DNA of 64,000 nucleotides. It comes from Isoetes taiwanensis (taxonomy: Eukaryota; Streptophyta; Lycopodiopsida; Isoetales; Isoetaceae). This document shows, in pieces, positions 1-10,234 of the stretch (positions within the stretch are counted from its first letter, which is position 1; every line of letters begins with the position of its first letter). Both the position numbers and the translations under genes were made by a program. The notes beneath the pieces are model-generated. The model did not search any database. It was not told where the DNA came from and saw nothing but the letters and a program-made list of their open reading frames with translations. The DNA is taken from positions 1,302,001 through 1,366,000 of the forward strand of contig JAJEKV010000086.1 in the NCBI GenBank assembly GCA_021234155.1, given 5' to 3'.

Positions 1-716
1 CATCCGTCTCCCAAGTGGCATTCCCGGGAGACTGGCCACGCCACAAGACCAGATATTCACGAATATCTTTATTGCGCAACTTCCGAACACGAGTATCTAG
101 AATCCGTTCGGGTGTTACAACGGAGTTCAACACTAGCGGTATCTCGGGACTAACAACATTGTCTGTATCTAGTATAGCTCGCTTACGCTGGCTTACATGA
201 AATACAAGATGCATCCCAATATCCTGCGGTAATGCCAACTCATATGCTGTGGTACCTAACCTCTTAATAATCTTAAAAGGTCCAGCATATCAACTTATGC
301 ACTCATCCTTTAACCAATGGTTTAAGGTTGTTGATTCATAATGATGAAGGATACAAAATCCTCAAAAACACATAGTCATCCTCCTCATAGGTAACATCAC
401 GTCTATGCGTATTAGCATAAACTTGAGCGCGATCTTGCGCTCTACACAAATTTTGTCGACACTGAAGCAAAATTGCATTCATGTCATTCAACATATTCAC
501 TGCGGCATCCATCTTTAGATACTTATGCATAACGGTATAAGTTCTAGGATTCCGCCCCATCATAGCAACAAAGGGAGTCATCTTAATCTCCGTATAATGG
601 CTGTTGGTATATGCAAACTCCAGGTAAGGCAAATACTCCTCCCAACGAGTTTGGCATTCATGGACAAAAATTCTCAACATATCCTCCAAGATCATATTGA
701 TTCCAACCCAACCCAA
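1..716 (-). pseudogene. Integrase C-terminal region plus chromodomain of a chromovirus
   Basis: An open frame at 716-336 shows the typical end of a Ty3/gypsy integrase core, with the pattern RWEEYLPYLEFAYN-like followed by MTPF and GRNPRT. Downstream (minus strand, about 300 to 1) another frame reads YAGPFKII...AYELALP, and then a chromodomain: PERILDTR, EYLVLWRG and ATWE are all visible between about 120 and 1. In chromoviruses this domain follows integrase and is thought to steer insertion to chromatin. The two segments are in different frames with stops near 335, so the gene is dead. The end is cut by the window edge. Confidence 0.85.
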
Positions 717-725
717 GAAAACTTC

Positions 726-1322
726 TCAACTCGTGAACATTCTTAGGTTGAATCCATTCTTGTACTGCTCGTACTTTGCTAGGATCCGGAGACACTCCCT
801 CCCCCGACAGAATATGATCCAAATAAGCAACCCTTTACTTAAAAATTTTGGCATACAACTTATTGGCTCGCAACACTTAAGCATTTGCTCTAGATGCTGA
901 AAGTGTTCTTCCAATGAGTTCGAGTATACAAGCATATCATCCAAAAATACTTCAACTGATTTGTCTAAGTAATCAACGAATACTCGGTTCATCAATCTCG
1001 TGAACGTAGCTGGTGCATTGGTGAGACCAAACATCATAACTAAGAACTCATAGTGGCCTTGATGAGTTCGAAAGGCAGTCTTCAGTTCGTCACCATCACG
1101 GATTTTAATTTGATGATATCCACGCCTTAGATCAATTTTGGCGAACTAAGTTGCACCACCCAAACGATCTAAGATGTCATCAATCCGTGGTAAAGGATAA
1201 TTATCCTTAATTGTTGCTTTGTTAAGAGCACGATAATCTATGCACATGCGCATAGTTTCATCTTTCTTCTTAACTAGCAGCACTGGAGCCACAAAAAAAG
1301 ATTTACTTGGCTGGATAAACCC
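726..1322 (-). pseudogene. Chromovirus reverse transcriptase fragment
   Basis: Two adjacent minus-strand frames carry the RT core. The first (1322-1146) reads [10 protein letters not shown], then [10 protein letters not shown] and [20 protein letters not shown]. The second (1037-726) reads FGLTNAPATFTRLMN and then VFLDDMLVYS, the variant YxDD catalytic box. The frames are broken by a stop near 1146. The RT N-terminus should continue to the right, but the sequence changes abruptly to CACTACAAGGG at 1323, so the gene was disrupted by that insertion. Downstream the RT is fused by deletion to the integrase tail. Confidence 0.85.
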
Positions 1323-1333
1323 CACTACAAGGG
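1323..1333 (+). repeat. CACTA-type terminal inverted repeat, left end
   Basis: CACTACAAGGG begins exactly where the chromoviral RT stops. Plant CACTA (En/Spm) elements start with CACTA, very often CACTACAA, and make a 3-bp target duplication. The preceding three bases are CCC. Palindromic CGTCGTT repeats begin within 20 bp, as expected of subterminal repeats. I did not find the matching right end (TTGTAGTG followed by CCC) in the window. Confidence 0.7.
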
Positions 1334-1339
1334 ATAGTC

Positions 1340-1575
1340 GTCCTTCAACGACGTCGAGACGTCGACGAACGACGGGTCGTCGTCGAAAAACGACGACATC
1401 GTCGTTCAACGACGACAACGTCGTTTCGACGTCGTTCAACGACGTGTATCAGGGCTGACGTGTCGGATTTGCCTGCGTGGCATGGTGCTGGTGCCAAGCT
1501 GGCCTGCCTGCGTGTCAATACACGTCAGCTGGACGTCGTTCAACGACGTTTCACATAGCTGACGTCGCGCTTTGT
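1340..1575. repeat. Subterminal palindrome cluster 1 (CGTCGTTnAACGACG)
   Basis: The stretch contains at least four full or partial copies of GTCGTTCAACGAC and its half sites. The last is GGACGTCGTTCAACGACG at about 1530. In CACTA elements such repeats are the binding sites of the TNPA-type protein. The part from about 1476 to 1568 is repeated at about 3955-4050. Confidence 0.7.
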
Positions 1576-3947
1576 AGGCAGGATATCTCCCGCCTTAGGA
1601 AGTCACGGAAATTTTTGTATTTTTTTATTTTTGGTCCAGCTAGACTAGTCTTGTCACTAGAATATCATCTTGTACAGACTAGCTAGAAATATCCTACTGC
1701 CGGTCAAGGCAACCAAAGTGGAGGACACGTATAGGCACAAGTTCTACCACGTCGGGGATCATGGCCGCATAACCCCAGTAACCAACTCCCAAATATAAAC
1801 ATACACTGGCCGGGTTTGAACCCCCGACCAAGTGCACATTTATTTTGGCATTACTAGGCCTATACCAACTCACCACACATCCGTTGGGCAAAACTTTAGC
1901 GATACATGCACACTTTGTAGGGGATATCTCCCGCCTTAGGAAGTCACGAAATTTTTGTATTTTTTTTTTTTTGGTCCAGCTAGACTAGTCTTGTCACTAG
2001 AATATCATCTTGTCTGGACTAGCTAGAAATATCCCATCTTGCCGGTCAAGGCAACCAAAGTGGAGGACGCATTATAGGCACAAGTTCTACCACGTCGGGG
2101 GATCATGGCCGCATAACCCCGATAACCAACTCCCAAATATAAACATACACGGCGGGTTTGAACCCCAGAGCCAGGTGCACATTTATTTTGGCATTACTAG
2201 GCCTATACCAACTCACCACACATCCGTTGGGCAAAACTTTAGCGATACATGCACACTTTGTAGGCAGGATATCTCCCGCCTTAGGAAGTCACAGAAATTT
2301 TTGTATTTTTTTATTTTTGGTCCAGCTAGACTAGTCTTGTCACTAGAATATCATCTTGCCATGGACTAGCTAGAAATATCCCTTCGCCGGTCAAGGCAAC
2401 CAAAGTGGAGGGGGCGTATAGGCACAAGTTCTACCACGTCGGGATCATGGCGCGATAACCTCAAAGAACCAACTCCCAAATATAAACATACACTGGCCGG
2501 ATTTGAACCTCCGACCAAGTGCACATTTATTTTGGCATTACTAGGCCTATACCAACTCACCACACATCCGTTGGGCAAAACTTTAGCCATACATGCACAC
2601 TTTGTAGGCAGGATATCTCCGCCTTAGGAAGTCACGGAAATTTTTGTATTTTTTTATTTTTGGTCCAGCTAGACTAGTCTTGTCACTAGAATATCATCTT
2701 GTACAGACTAGCTAGAAATATCCCATCGCCGGGTCAAGGCAACCAAAGTGGAGGACACATATAGGCACAAGTTCTACCACGTCGGGGATCATGGCCGTAT
2801 AACCCCAGTAACCAACTCCCAAATATAAACATACACTGGCCGGGTTTGAACCCCGACCAACTACACATTTATTTTGGCATTACTAGGCCTATACCAACTC
2901 ACCACACATCCGTTGGGCAAAACTTTAGCCATACATGCACACTTTGTAGGCAGGATATCTCCTGCCTTAGGAAGTCACGGAAATTTTTGTATTTTTTATT
3001 TTTGGTCCAGCTAGACTAGTCTTGTCACTAGAATATCATCTTATACAGACTAGCTAGAAATATCCTACTGCCGGTCAAGGCAACCAAAGTGGAGGACACG
3101 TATAGGCACAAGTTCTACCACGTCGGGGATCATGGCCGTATAACCTGGTAACCAACTCCCAAATATAAACATACACTGGCCGGGTTTTAACCCCGACCAA
3201 GTGCACATTTATTTTGGCATTACTAGGCCTATACCAACTCACCACACATCCGTTGGGCAAAACTTTAGCCATACATGCACACTTTGTAGGCAGGATATCT
3301 CCTGCCTTAGGAAGTCACGGAAATTTTTGTATTTTTTTTATTTTTGGTCCAGCTAGACTAGTCATCTTGTACAGACTAGCTAGAAATATCCTACTGCCGG
3401 TCAAAGCAACCAAAGTGGAGGACACGTATAGGCACAAGTTCTACCACGTCGGGGATCATGGCCGCATAACCCCAGTAACCAACTCCCAAATATAAACATA
3501 CACTGGCCGGGTTTGAACCCCCGACCAAGTGCACATTTATTTTGGCATTACTAGGCCTATACCAACTCACCACACATCCGTTGGGCAAAATTTTAGCCAT
3601 ACATGCACACTTTGTAGGCGGGGATATCTCCGCCTTAGGAAGTCACGGAAATTTTTGTATTTTTTTATTTTTGGTCCAGCTAGACTAGTCTTGTCACTAG
3701 AATATCATCTTGTACAGACTAGCTAGAAATATCCTACTGCCGGTCAAGGCAACCAAAGTGGAGGACACGTATAGGCACAAGTTCTACCATGTCGGGGATC
3801 ATGGCGCGATAACCCCAAGTAACCAACTCCCAAATATAAACATACAGCGCCGGGGTTTGAACCCCAGGACCAAGTGCACATTTATTTTGGCATTACTAGG
3901 CCTATACCAACTCACCACACATCCATTGGGCACCACACATCCATCGC
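1568..3947. repeat. Seven-copy ~342-bp tandem array with tRNA-like units
   Basis: The anchor TTGGTCCAGCTAGACTAGTC recurs at 1631, 1971, 2317, 2660, 3002, 3344 and 3671, giving spacings of 340, 346, 343, 342, 342 and 327 bp. Each unit carries, on the minus strand, a tRNA-like A box and B box, followed by a tail ending in an A/T run. Copies differ by single bases and short indels, mostly at CG-containing runs. The array sits between two copies of the same CACTA subterminal segment (about 1476-1568 and 3955-4050), so it expanded inside the transposon. Short ORFs that recur in each unit are by-products of the repetition. Confidence 0.9.
1812..1875 (-). promoter_or_regulatory. Internal Pol III promoter (A and B boxes) of one array unit
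   Basis: On the minus strand, TGGTGAGTTGG (1875-1865) fits the A-box consensus TRGYNNANNNG. GGTTCAAACCC (1822-1812) fits the B-box consensus GGTTCRANNCC. They are about 43 bp apart, within the usual tRNA/SINE range. The same pair recurs in the other units. This identifies the unit head as a tRNA-derived SINE-like sequence. Whether it is transcribed is unknown. Confidence 0.6.
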
Positions 3948-3948
3948 G

Positions 3949-4140
3949 CCGCGTCCTGCGTGGAAATGGGCTGTTGCCAACCTGGCAGCCTGCGTGTCAA
4001 GACGCGCCAGCTGGACGTCGTTCAACGACGTCTCACAGAGCTGACGTTTCATGTTGGCATCCGTGGCATGGTCTTTGGTGCCTGTTGGCTTTACGCGTGC
4101 CGGGACATCGTCGACCTCGGCGTCGTTAAACGACGCGTTA
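3949..4140. repeat. Subterminal palindrome cluster 2
   Basis: GGACGTCGTTCAACGACG at about 4014 and GCGTCGTTAAACGACGC at about 4109 continue the CACTA-like repeat family. The first half duplicates 1476-1568, including the shared string CCTGCGTGTCAA and the flanking CAGCTGGACG. Confidence 0.7.
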
Positions 4141-4182
4141 CGGAGGAAATTTTTTCTTTTTTTTTTTTTTTGCCAAATAAAA

Positions 4183-4218
4183 CCCTAACCCTAACCCTAA
4201 CCCTAACCCTAACCCTAA
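4183..4218. repeat. Interstitial (CCCTAA)6 telomere-type repeat
   Basis: Six perfect tandem copies of CCCTAA follow a T-rich run. The unit is the 6-mer TTAGGG type, not the 7-mer TTTAGGG type usual in plants. The tract is short and internal, so it does not mark a chromosome end. Confidence 0.85.
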
Positions 4219-4280
4219 ATCCACGTTATAAGTGGATCCATCGATAGTCTTTGTTATTCTTATCTTTTGAGTGTTCTTCC

Positions 4281-4589
4281 CTATCTTGCTATAATGGTCC
4301 GGCAGTTGAAGACCACCTTCCGCGATATGTTCCTTCTAGCGGTAATCCTCCTCCTCCAAGGAAAGACAACTCAAAGAACCCCCCCGCTTCTCCTCTCGAG
4401 AACCCTCCCTTCACCATCGTGGCAAAGATGAGTGAAAAGGAGCTTCGATTGCACTAACATCCGGCGTTCCATGCGGGAACGATGGTAGAATGGCTCAAAG
4501 CCAAACAAAGAGAAAACGACATTAATGGTGCGGATAATGATGCAAATGGTTGCATCAAACTCCACGATCCTCGGGATGGACATAAGTAA
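4281..4589 (+). pseudogene. Unrecognised short ORF, one internal stop
   Basis: One frame runs from about 4281 to the TAA at 4587-4589 with a single internal stop at 4455. Its composition looks like protein: a proline-rich stretch (SSGNPPPPRKDNSK), then KMSEKELRL, then MVEWLKAKQRENDING. I recognise no domain. It lies between palindrome clusters 2 and 3 of the CACTA-like element, so it is probably a piece of an element protein or a captured fragment. Confidence 0.3.
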
Positions 4590-4741
4590 TGTATAAGCTT
4601 TTTTTTTTGAATGGAAACAATAAGTTTTTTTATCTATTTGTGTTGTCGTTGTATAAGCTTATTTTATGAATGGGAACAATCAGTTTTTTTATTTATTTGT
4701 GTTATTTGTATTGTATGTTGTTTCTGTTATGTTAAACAATC

Positions 4742-4925
4742 ACAGTTGGTCGTTTAACGACGTTATGATCATTTGACGTCGTTAAACGACGTTATGATCA
4801 TCTGACGTGGCATATGAGGGGGCATCAGACGGCCCAAGCTGACGTGGCATGCCTAGGTGTCAGGACAGTCAGCTTGGCGTCGTTAAACGACGTCACACAG
4901 ACGTCGATAAACGACGTTAAATATG
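4742..4925. repeat. Subterminal palindrome cluster 3
   Basis: Five further copies are present, among them CGTCGTTAAACGACG at about 4778 and 4879 and the variant CGTCGATAAACGACG at about 4902. Two copies are separated by the repeated spacer TTATGATCAT. Confidence 0.75.
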
Positions 4926-5133
4926 GCGGGAACCCGGCCGCTCGGGTTATTTACCATTTCTTTGTTATTTTGACTCGTTTGTTTCGGATTTTTTTGCGCC
5001 CGTGGGTCTTCATAAGGTAAGATCTCTGCTAATTTGTTAATCTTTGTGGTTTTAGAGTTAAACACCTCCAAATGCTAATAGATTAGAAGATTGAATCTTG
5101 AAAGTATGTTAAAAACGTGAGGGATGCATGATC

Positions 5134-5312
5134 AAGGTAATCGGTCGGCTCCATCCGAATGGAGAAGACTAGATGTATCGGGTTTATGCACCTCGTAACG
5201 TAAGTTTCAATCTTCATAGATTACAAAAGATTTGAAAGGTTCGTGAATATAAGGTAATCGGGTCGACTCCATTTCAAATGGAGAGGACTAGATGTATCGG
5301 GTTCGGGCACCC
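5134..5312 (+). repeat. Two copies of a ~65-bp element-internal motif
   Basis: AAGGTAATCGG...GGCTCC...ATGGAGAAGACTAGATGTATCGGGTT occurs at 5134-5202 and, with a few changes, at 5251-5312. Three relatives with the core GGAGAAGACTAGGTGTTC occur at 12191-12525, after the other subterminal cluster. It therefore behaves as an internal landmark of this transposon family. Confidence 0.7.
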
Positions 5313-5465
5313 TTCAATCAAATGCTTTCTAAATATCATACGTTGTATGAATCGAATCTTAAGAATAAACATTTGATAAAATCATGAAAAAACATGGATA
5401 TTTATATTTATTATATTATTACATGGTTTTTATTAATATTTTTATTGTTTACTAGAAAACAACAT

Positions 5466-6996
5466 GGACTAACGTCCGAAGGAATTTGAACGAAAGTGAG
5501 AGGCAGAAAGCTTTGAGAAAGTTACATGGCGACTTATGCAAGAATGTTACCCCAACAATTGCCACAAATAGTCCAATTAGACCCAGTGGGACCGAGTCTT
5601 CCTAGAGGCTTTGGTGGTGTGCATGAAATGAATGCGGCCCGATGTATGTACCATAAACATGTTTTGAATGATTAGTTAACTTTATATCTTGATGTTACTT
5701 TTTTTTTTTTTTGCGGTTGTACTTGGAGAGCGGTTATATTGCAATTGTTCGATGTGCAAAGGACAAATAAAACGGATGAGAAAGACTGCCCTCGACCATG
5801 TTGACAAATATGGTGAATGCCCGACAACCAAAGGTGCTCTGGACGACATATGGGGGTATTCCAACGAGGTATAATACACGAATCTCATGAACTCGAATCA
5901 ACTACTCTCATGTACTTGAATCGACGTCTTAACTTAGTTTGCTTGTATTTTGTTAGGAAGAAATTGAGAATGAAGTGAGCTTCGAAAAAGATATAGATTT
6001 TGGGGTTATGTTGTCATTGGAAGTAGATGATGTTGATACTATGAATGCGTTCATAGAAAACCCTACAAAAAGAAAGCCATCAACTTCCTCAAAGAGTATC
6101 CCATTACGTGATAGAACTAAATCGGTGCAATGGCTGTTGCCAAGATTGAAGGGAATGACAATGTTCATCAAAATTGGAATGTACTAGATCATGTAGAAGA
6201 AAATAATCTTCCACCTTCACTAGTCCATTTGGTCCAGCCCTTTACGGATAAAGATCGAAGAAATTCAATGCATGGCCTAGAGGCAAGCCAATTATTTATG
6301 GGGAGCAATTTACATATATTGGGGTAGGCGTTACATGATTAAAAATAGTCGGGTCCCGGTGCTGGCACGGGATTATATATTATGACGAATACAAAGTCAA
6401 AGATGGTACGATTGTTCCTTTAATGCCATATGTAGGTCTGAATATACTTTCGGACACTTGGCATAAATTGAGTAAGCATCAGTGGCGCATGCTCATCTAT
6501 GGCCTAAATTCAAATGCACGAACAATATCCAAGCCCAGTGACTACGCAAGCTTCACATATATTGATGGTCGTCCTCAGTTGCATGGAAACCTTGCTGCTT
6601 TTATTAATAGCTCTATCGAGAATCTTGAAGCTACCAATTGTGAATTTGTCGAGGCAAACAAAGACCAAGAAGATTTTTTTAGGCGTAAAATTGACGGGAG
6701 ATATATCATGGTTTATGCTATAAAAACTTTGTGTGATATATCATGGTGAGAAGGCACTGACCGAATTGCTAGGAACCAGTGAGCTGCCTAGCATGATGAG
6801 GGTGCTTCTTGAAAAGATGGTCAGGGTTTGGAAGCACCACAGGAAAAACAACATTAACATGATACTAGCGTCGACATGGCTGCCGCCAGACATACTTGAC
6901 ATGGAGCTATGGTTCAAAGGGGATGGACAAGTGGAGGACTTCACGATGGAAACCATAAGCCAAGCTCATGAGGAGTATGCTGAATTGTTCAAGTGA
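5466..6996 (+). pseudogene. Transposon-borne Cys-cluster/SET-domain protein, copy A (broken)
   Basis: Several plus-strand frames form one decayed multi-exon gene. A first block (5466-5605) reads ESERQKALRKLHGDLCKN. The second (about 5725-5874) has the cluster CNCSMCKGQIKR followed by LDHVDKYG, resembling the C-x-C-x2-C...H layout near the N-terminus of CACTA transposases. Later frames (6240-6749) show the start of a SET domain, RRYMIKNS then VPGAG and GLY across a frameshift near 6350. Its C-terminal half follows: SNARTIS, TYIDGRPQLHGNLAAFINSS, NCEFVEA. A further frame (6733-6996) gives a helical tail. SET domains methylate lysines, but the usual NHSC is NSSI here, so activity is doubtful. 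The same architecture recurs at 58093-59097. Confidence 0.6.
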
Positions 6997-7395
6997 TCTT
7001 TTGTTCAATAAACCTATGTTTTGTACATTGTTATATTTTCTCTTGGGTACAATCTAGCATTGATACATGCATGAACATGATCTTCTGTTGGATCCCCTTC
7101 TTGATTCGATTTGCCATTTTGAACTGAGGTTTTGCGACATTTCGACTTGGATTTGGTAGAACCATTTCCGAGATTATTTGTGGTTTGGACTCTCCCGTAG
7201 CTCTTACAAATGGGACACTTCCATGTTCTAAATCTTTCAAATGCACATTCTTAGAAGTTTGTGATGGGCCGGTCGGCTTGGATTTTTTCTCCAACTCGAC
7301 TGATAGAAGCGACCACTAAATTTATGTTTCTTTGTGGCTTGAAGTCAAGCTGCATCTTCCAAATCTTCCAAATCAGCTCGGTTGCCTGCAAGCGG
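6997..7395. other. No gene seen; tail of element A
   Basis: This stretch holds only a weak minus-strand frame (7294-7031) with no recognisable domain and no coding support. It links the SET pseudogene to the GC-rich repeat block. Confidence 0.4.
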
Positions 7396-9558
7396 CTGCC
7401 CCCGACGGTTCTAATGCTAACCTTTTGACCTAAACCTTCTCCGAAAATTCCAAAAATTGGGTCGTGGTGTGGAGATGAATTAGGGATCCGGTGGCAAAAA
7501 ATCGAATTTATTTTTGTGCAATGCATTAATTACAATTTATGAGTGTGTTGCCACCGCAAAAGCCCCCGACTTCTAATTGCCACATCGGGGAGGAGGGACA
7601 GTCCAAACTCCGTCCGTCAGTTCCCCTTGCTATGCGTTCTCGGCGCGACTTCCGACCCGCGTTCAAGCGCAGCGGACCGGGGACTCGGCCCCAAAGCGTA
7701 AACCCTTCTAGAGCACAGCAGCCCACGGGGTTTACGTTTGGAGGCCCTCTCCTTGTCGGTCGGTAGGGACCTTGCGACGTGTCTTGAAGTGGAGTTGGGG
7801 TGTTGACGCCAGAGCGCGGACCCTAAAATCCCTCCGGAGGCTGCTTGCCCCAAATTTCCTCTCCCCAAGGCCCTGGGGAAGGACGGGCAACCTCCCCTCA
7901 CCGGAACCACGATTTGGCTCTCCCAATGGACTGAGAGCGTTGACATTGCCACAGGGACCAAGTTAAAGGTGGCGAGGAAGCCGGGGACTTCGGCCCCAAA
8001 GCGTAAACCCTTCTAGAGCACGGCAACCCACGGGGTTTATGTTTGGAGCCCTCTCCTTGTCCGGTCGGCCGGGACCTTGCGACGTGTCTTGAAGTGGAGT
8101 TGGGGTGTTGGCCTTGAGGCCTTGAGACACTAAAATCCTAGGGAAGGCTGCTTGCCCCTAATTTCCTCTCCCCAAGGCCCTGGGGAAGGACGGGCAACCT
8201 CCCCTCACCGGAACCGCGATTTGGCTCTGCCAATGGACTCATAACGCCAACATTGCCCTGGGGACCAAGTTCCGTGGCCAGAAGACCAGGACTCGGCCCC
8301 CAAAACGTAAACCCTTCTAATGCACGGCAGCCCCGGGGTTTACGTTTGGAGAGGCCCTCTCCTTGTCGGTCGGCCGGGACCTTGTGATGTCTTGAAGTGG
8401 AGTTGGGGTGTTGGCGCGAGGCCGGACCCCTAAAATCCCTCAGGAGGCTGCTTGCCCCAAATTTCCCTCTCCCAAGGCCACGGGGCCGGGCGAGGCGACC
8501 TCCCCTCTCGAGAATCGCGCGATCTGGCTCTCGCCAATGGACTCGAAACGTCGACATTGCCACGGGGACCAAGTTCCGTGGCGGAAGACCACCCGAACTC
8601 CAAGAAGCGCCAAAGTAGCTCACTTCCATCACACTCCTAGTCAATTGGCCTAGGATGTGGATCGGGATCTTGTCGTGGAGGGCGTGAGTGTTTCTTTCTT
8701 TTGCAAAACCGGCCAGGTGTAACTTGCTCCCTAGGGTAATTTCACCATTAGGACGATTTTATGGGGTCGATTTGCCATTAGGAGCCTCCCGGGTGCGAGC
8801 GACAAAGCGATCTTGGTTTCTACAAGGCCGGACATCGGGGGCCCCCCGGTTTGACAAGTTCTCCCGGACGATCTGGAATCTTTTGGGCCTTCGAAGAAGG
8901 GGCCCATGAGCGGAGGATCCAGCGGTCGGATAGGGGAAGGGCTCGGGAGGGTGGTCATTAGCGTGCGAGCCGGGGGAGCCGCTGCCCCGGGAAGGGCTGC
9001 CTCGGGAACTTTTTGGATCCCGCCTCACAGGGGTGGGACTCTCCCCTCTTGTGAGGATCCCCGCAAGGTCCCGGCCTCGTTTGACTTGGGGAAGGGTGCG
9101 GCTGGGGTTGCCAACCGGGCTCCCGACCGTTCTAATGCTAACCCTTTGACCTAGACCTTCTCCAAAATTCGAAAATTGGGCCGTGTCTTTGGAGATGAAT
9201 TAGGGATCCAGCCGGCAAAAATCGAATTTATTTTCGTGCAATGCATTAATTGCGAATTTACAAATGTCTTGCCACACGCAAAGTGCCCCCAACTTCTACT
9301 TGCCACATCGGAGGAGGACAGGCCCAAACTCTGCTCCATTGGGTTCCACTTGCTCCGTATTCTCTTTCACGCTTCCGGCCGGGTCCCAAGTGCAACAGAC
9401 CAGGACTCGGCCCCAAAACGCAAACCCTTCTAGAGCCCGGCAACCCACGGGGGTTTACGCTTTGAGACCCTCTCCTTGTCGATTTGGGCGGGACCTTGGC
9501 GCCGCGGTCTTGAAGTGGAGTTGGGGTGTTGACGCTTGAGCGGACCCCAAAAATCCCT
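7396..9558. repeat. GC-rich repeat block: flanking direct repeats and a ~305-bp tandem array
   Basis: A ~435-bp segment at about 7396-7833 is repeated in direct orientation at about 9118-9558. Both start near GTTCTAATGCTAACC and share TTGTGCAATGCATTAATT. Between them a ~305-bp unit is repeated, with the anchor AACCCTTCTA at 7701, 8006 and 8310 and again in the right flank at 9423. Long open frames here, including a 168-residue minus frame, are repetitive by-products of high GC. The flanking repeats could be LTR-like, but I see no TG...CA ends, primer site or coding region. I leave it as an unclassified repeat. Confidence 0.6.
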
Positions 9559-10234
9559 GGGGAAAGTCGGTATTTTTGGTCTCTATTGTGTTTACCGTGT
9601 TATTATGTTCTCTAAATATTCATGTATGTATGATACACGGGTGCATCGTAAGACGTGTATACAACCCCCGATAAGGTCTATGATACAGGGTACTGTACAC
9701 GTGTATACAACCCCTGCATAAGGTCTATGATACAGGGTACTGTAAACGTGCATTAATTATGAATTAAGTGCCAACAAATATTGGTAATGAGTATACTTGT
9801 TCATTCTGTTATAAACTTGCAGATCTTATATGTTTGAGACTCAAGTTTGTGTCCAAAACCCTTAGCAAGAATCTATGAAGAGGCTGCAGCCCATATGAAG
9901 TTGTATGTGATCATGCACGAGAGAATATGGCAAATCAAAGAAGCTCTTCTTGCGACTTTGCATGGATTTGTAGCTGGGCATGCCTTGTGTAGATTGTATG
10001 CGAAGAGGAGCAAACGGTGAGCCATATGTTTGCACCGCATCTGATCATGGCCTGAAGTGGCTGGCAAGCTTGATTTAGTATGAAAGTATGCAAGTGAAGC
10101 TCAATGGTGCACAAGTCTGGTTTATTAAAGTGGATAGATAAACAAGGATGGAGAGAAATCTAAGTGGATAGATAAACAAGGATAGATAAAATACATAAGT
10201 AATGAAACAAATCTAAGTTGCTAATAATATTAAC
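9559..10234. other. Non-coding stretch with a 46-bp tandem duplication
   Basis: GTGTATACAACCCC...GATACAGGGTACTGTA occurs twice at 9655-9749, 46 bp apart. The rest is AT-rich with short frames only. No gene is supported. Confidence 0.5.

Larger units (their letters stand above)
1..1322 (-). mobile_element. Decayed chromovirus (Ty3/gypsy) pol remnant, 3' portion
   Basis: Read on the minus strand, this stretch runs from reverse transcriptase (1322 to 726) directly into the C-terminal part of integrase (716 to 336) and a chromodomain (about 130 to 1). The end of RT, all of RNase H and the integrase core are missing between about 745 and 716, so an internal deletion has joined the two parts. The chromodomain places it among the chromoviruses, whose domain order is gag-PR-RT-RH-INT-CHD. 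The element runs off the left edge of the window. On its 5' side it is cut at 1323 by the CACTA-type end. No continuation of its RT N-terminus appears elsewhere in the window. Confidence 0.85.

Noticed and set aside
1812-1875. A true tRNA gene
   Set aside because: Only the A and B boxes resemble a tRNA. An acceptor stem and anticodon arm cannot be formed, so a SINE-like head is the better reading.
1568-3947. CRISPR-like regular repeat array
   Set aside because: Units are 342 bp with no short-repeat/unique-spacer structure, in a plant nuclear context.
8138-8644. 168-codon minus-strand frame in the GC-rich block
   Set aside because: It spans tandem repeat units, repeats itself, and owes its length to high GC and few stop codons.
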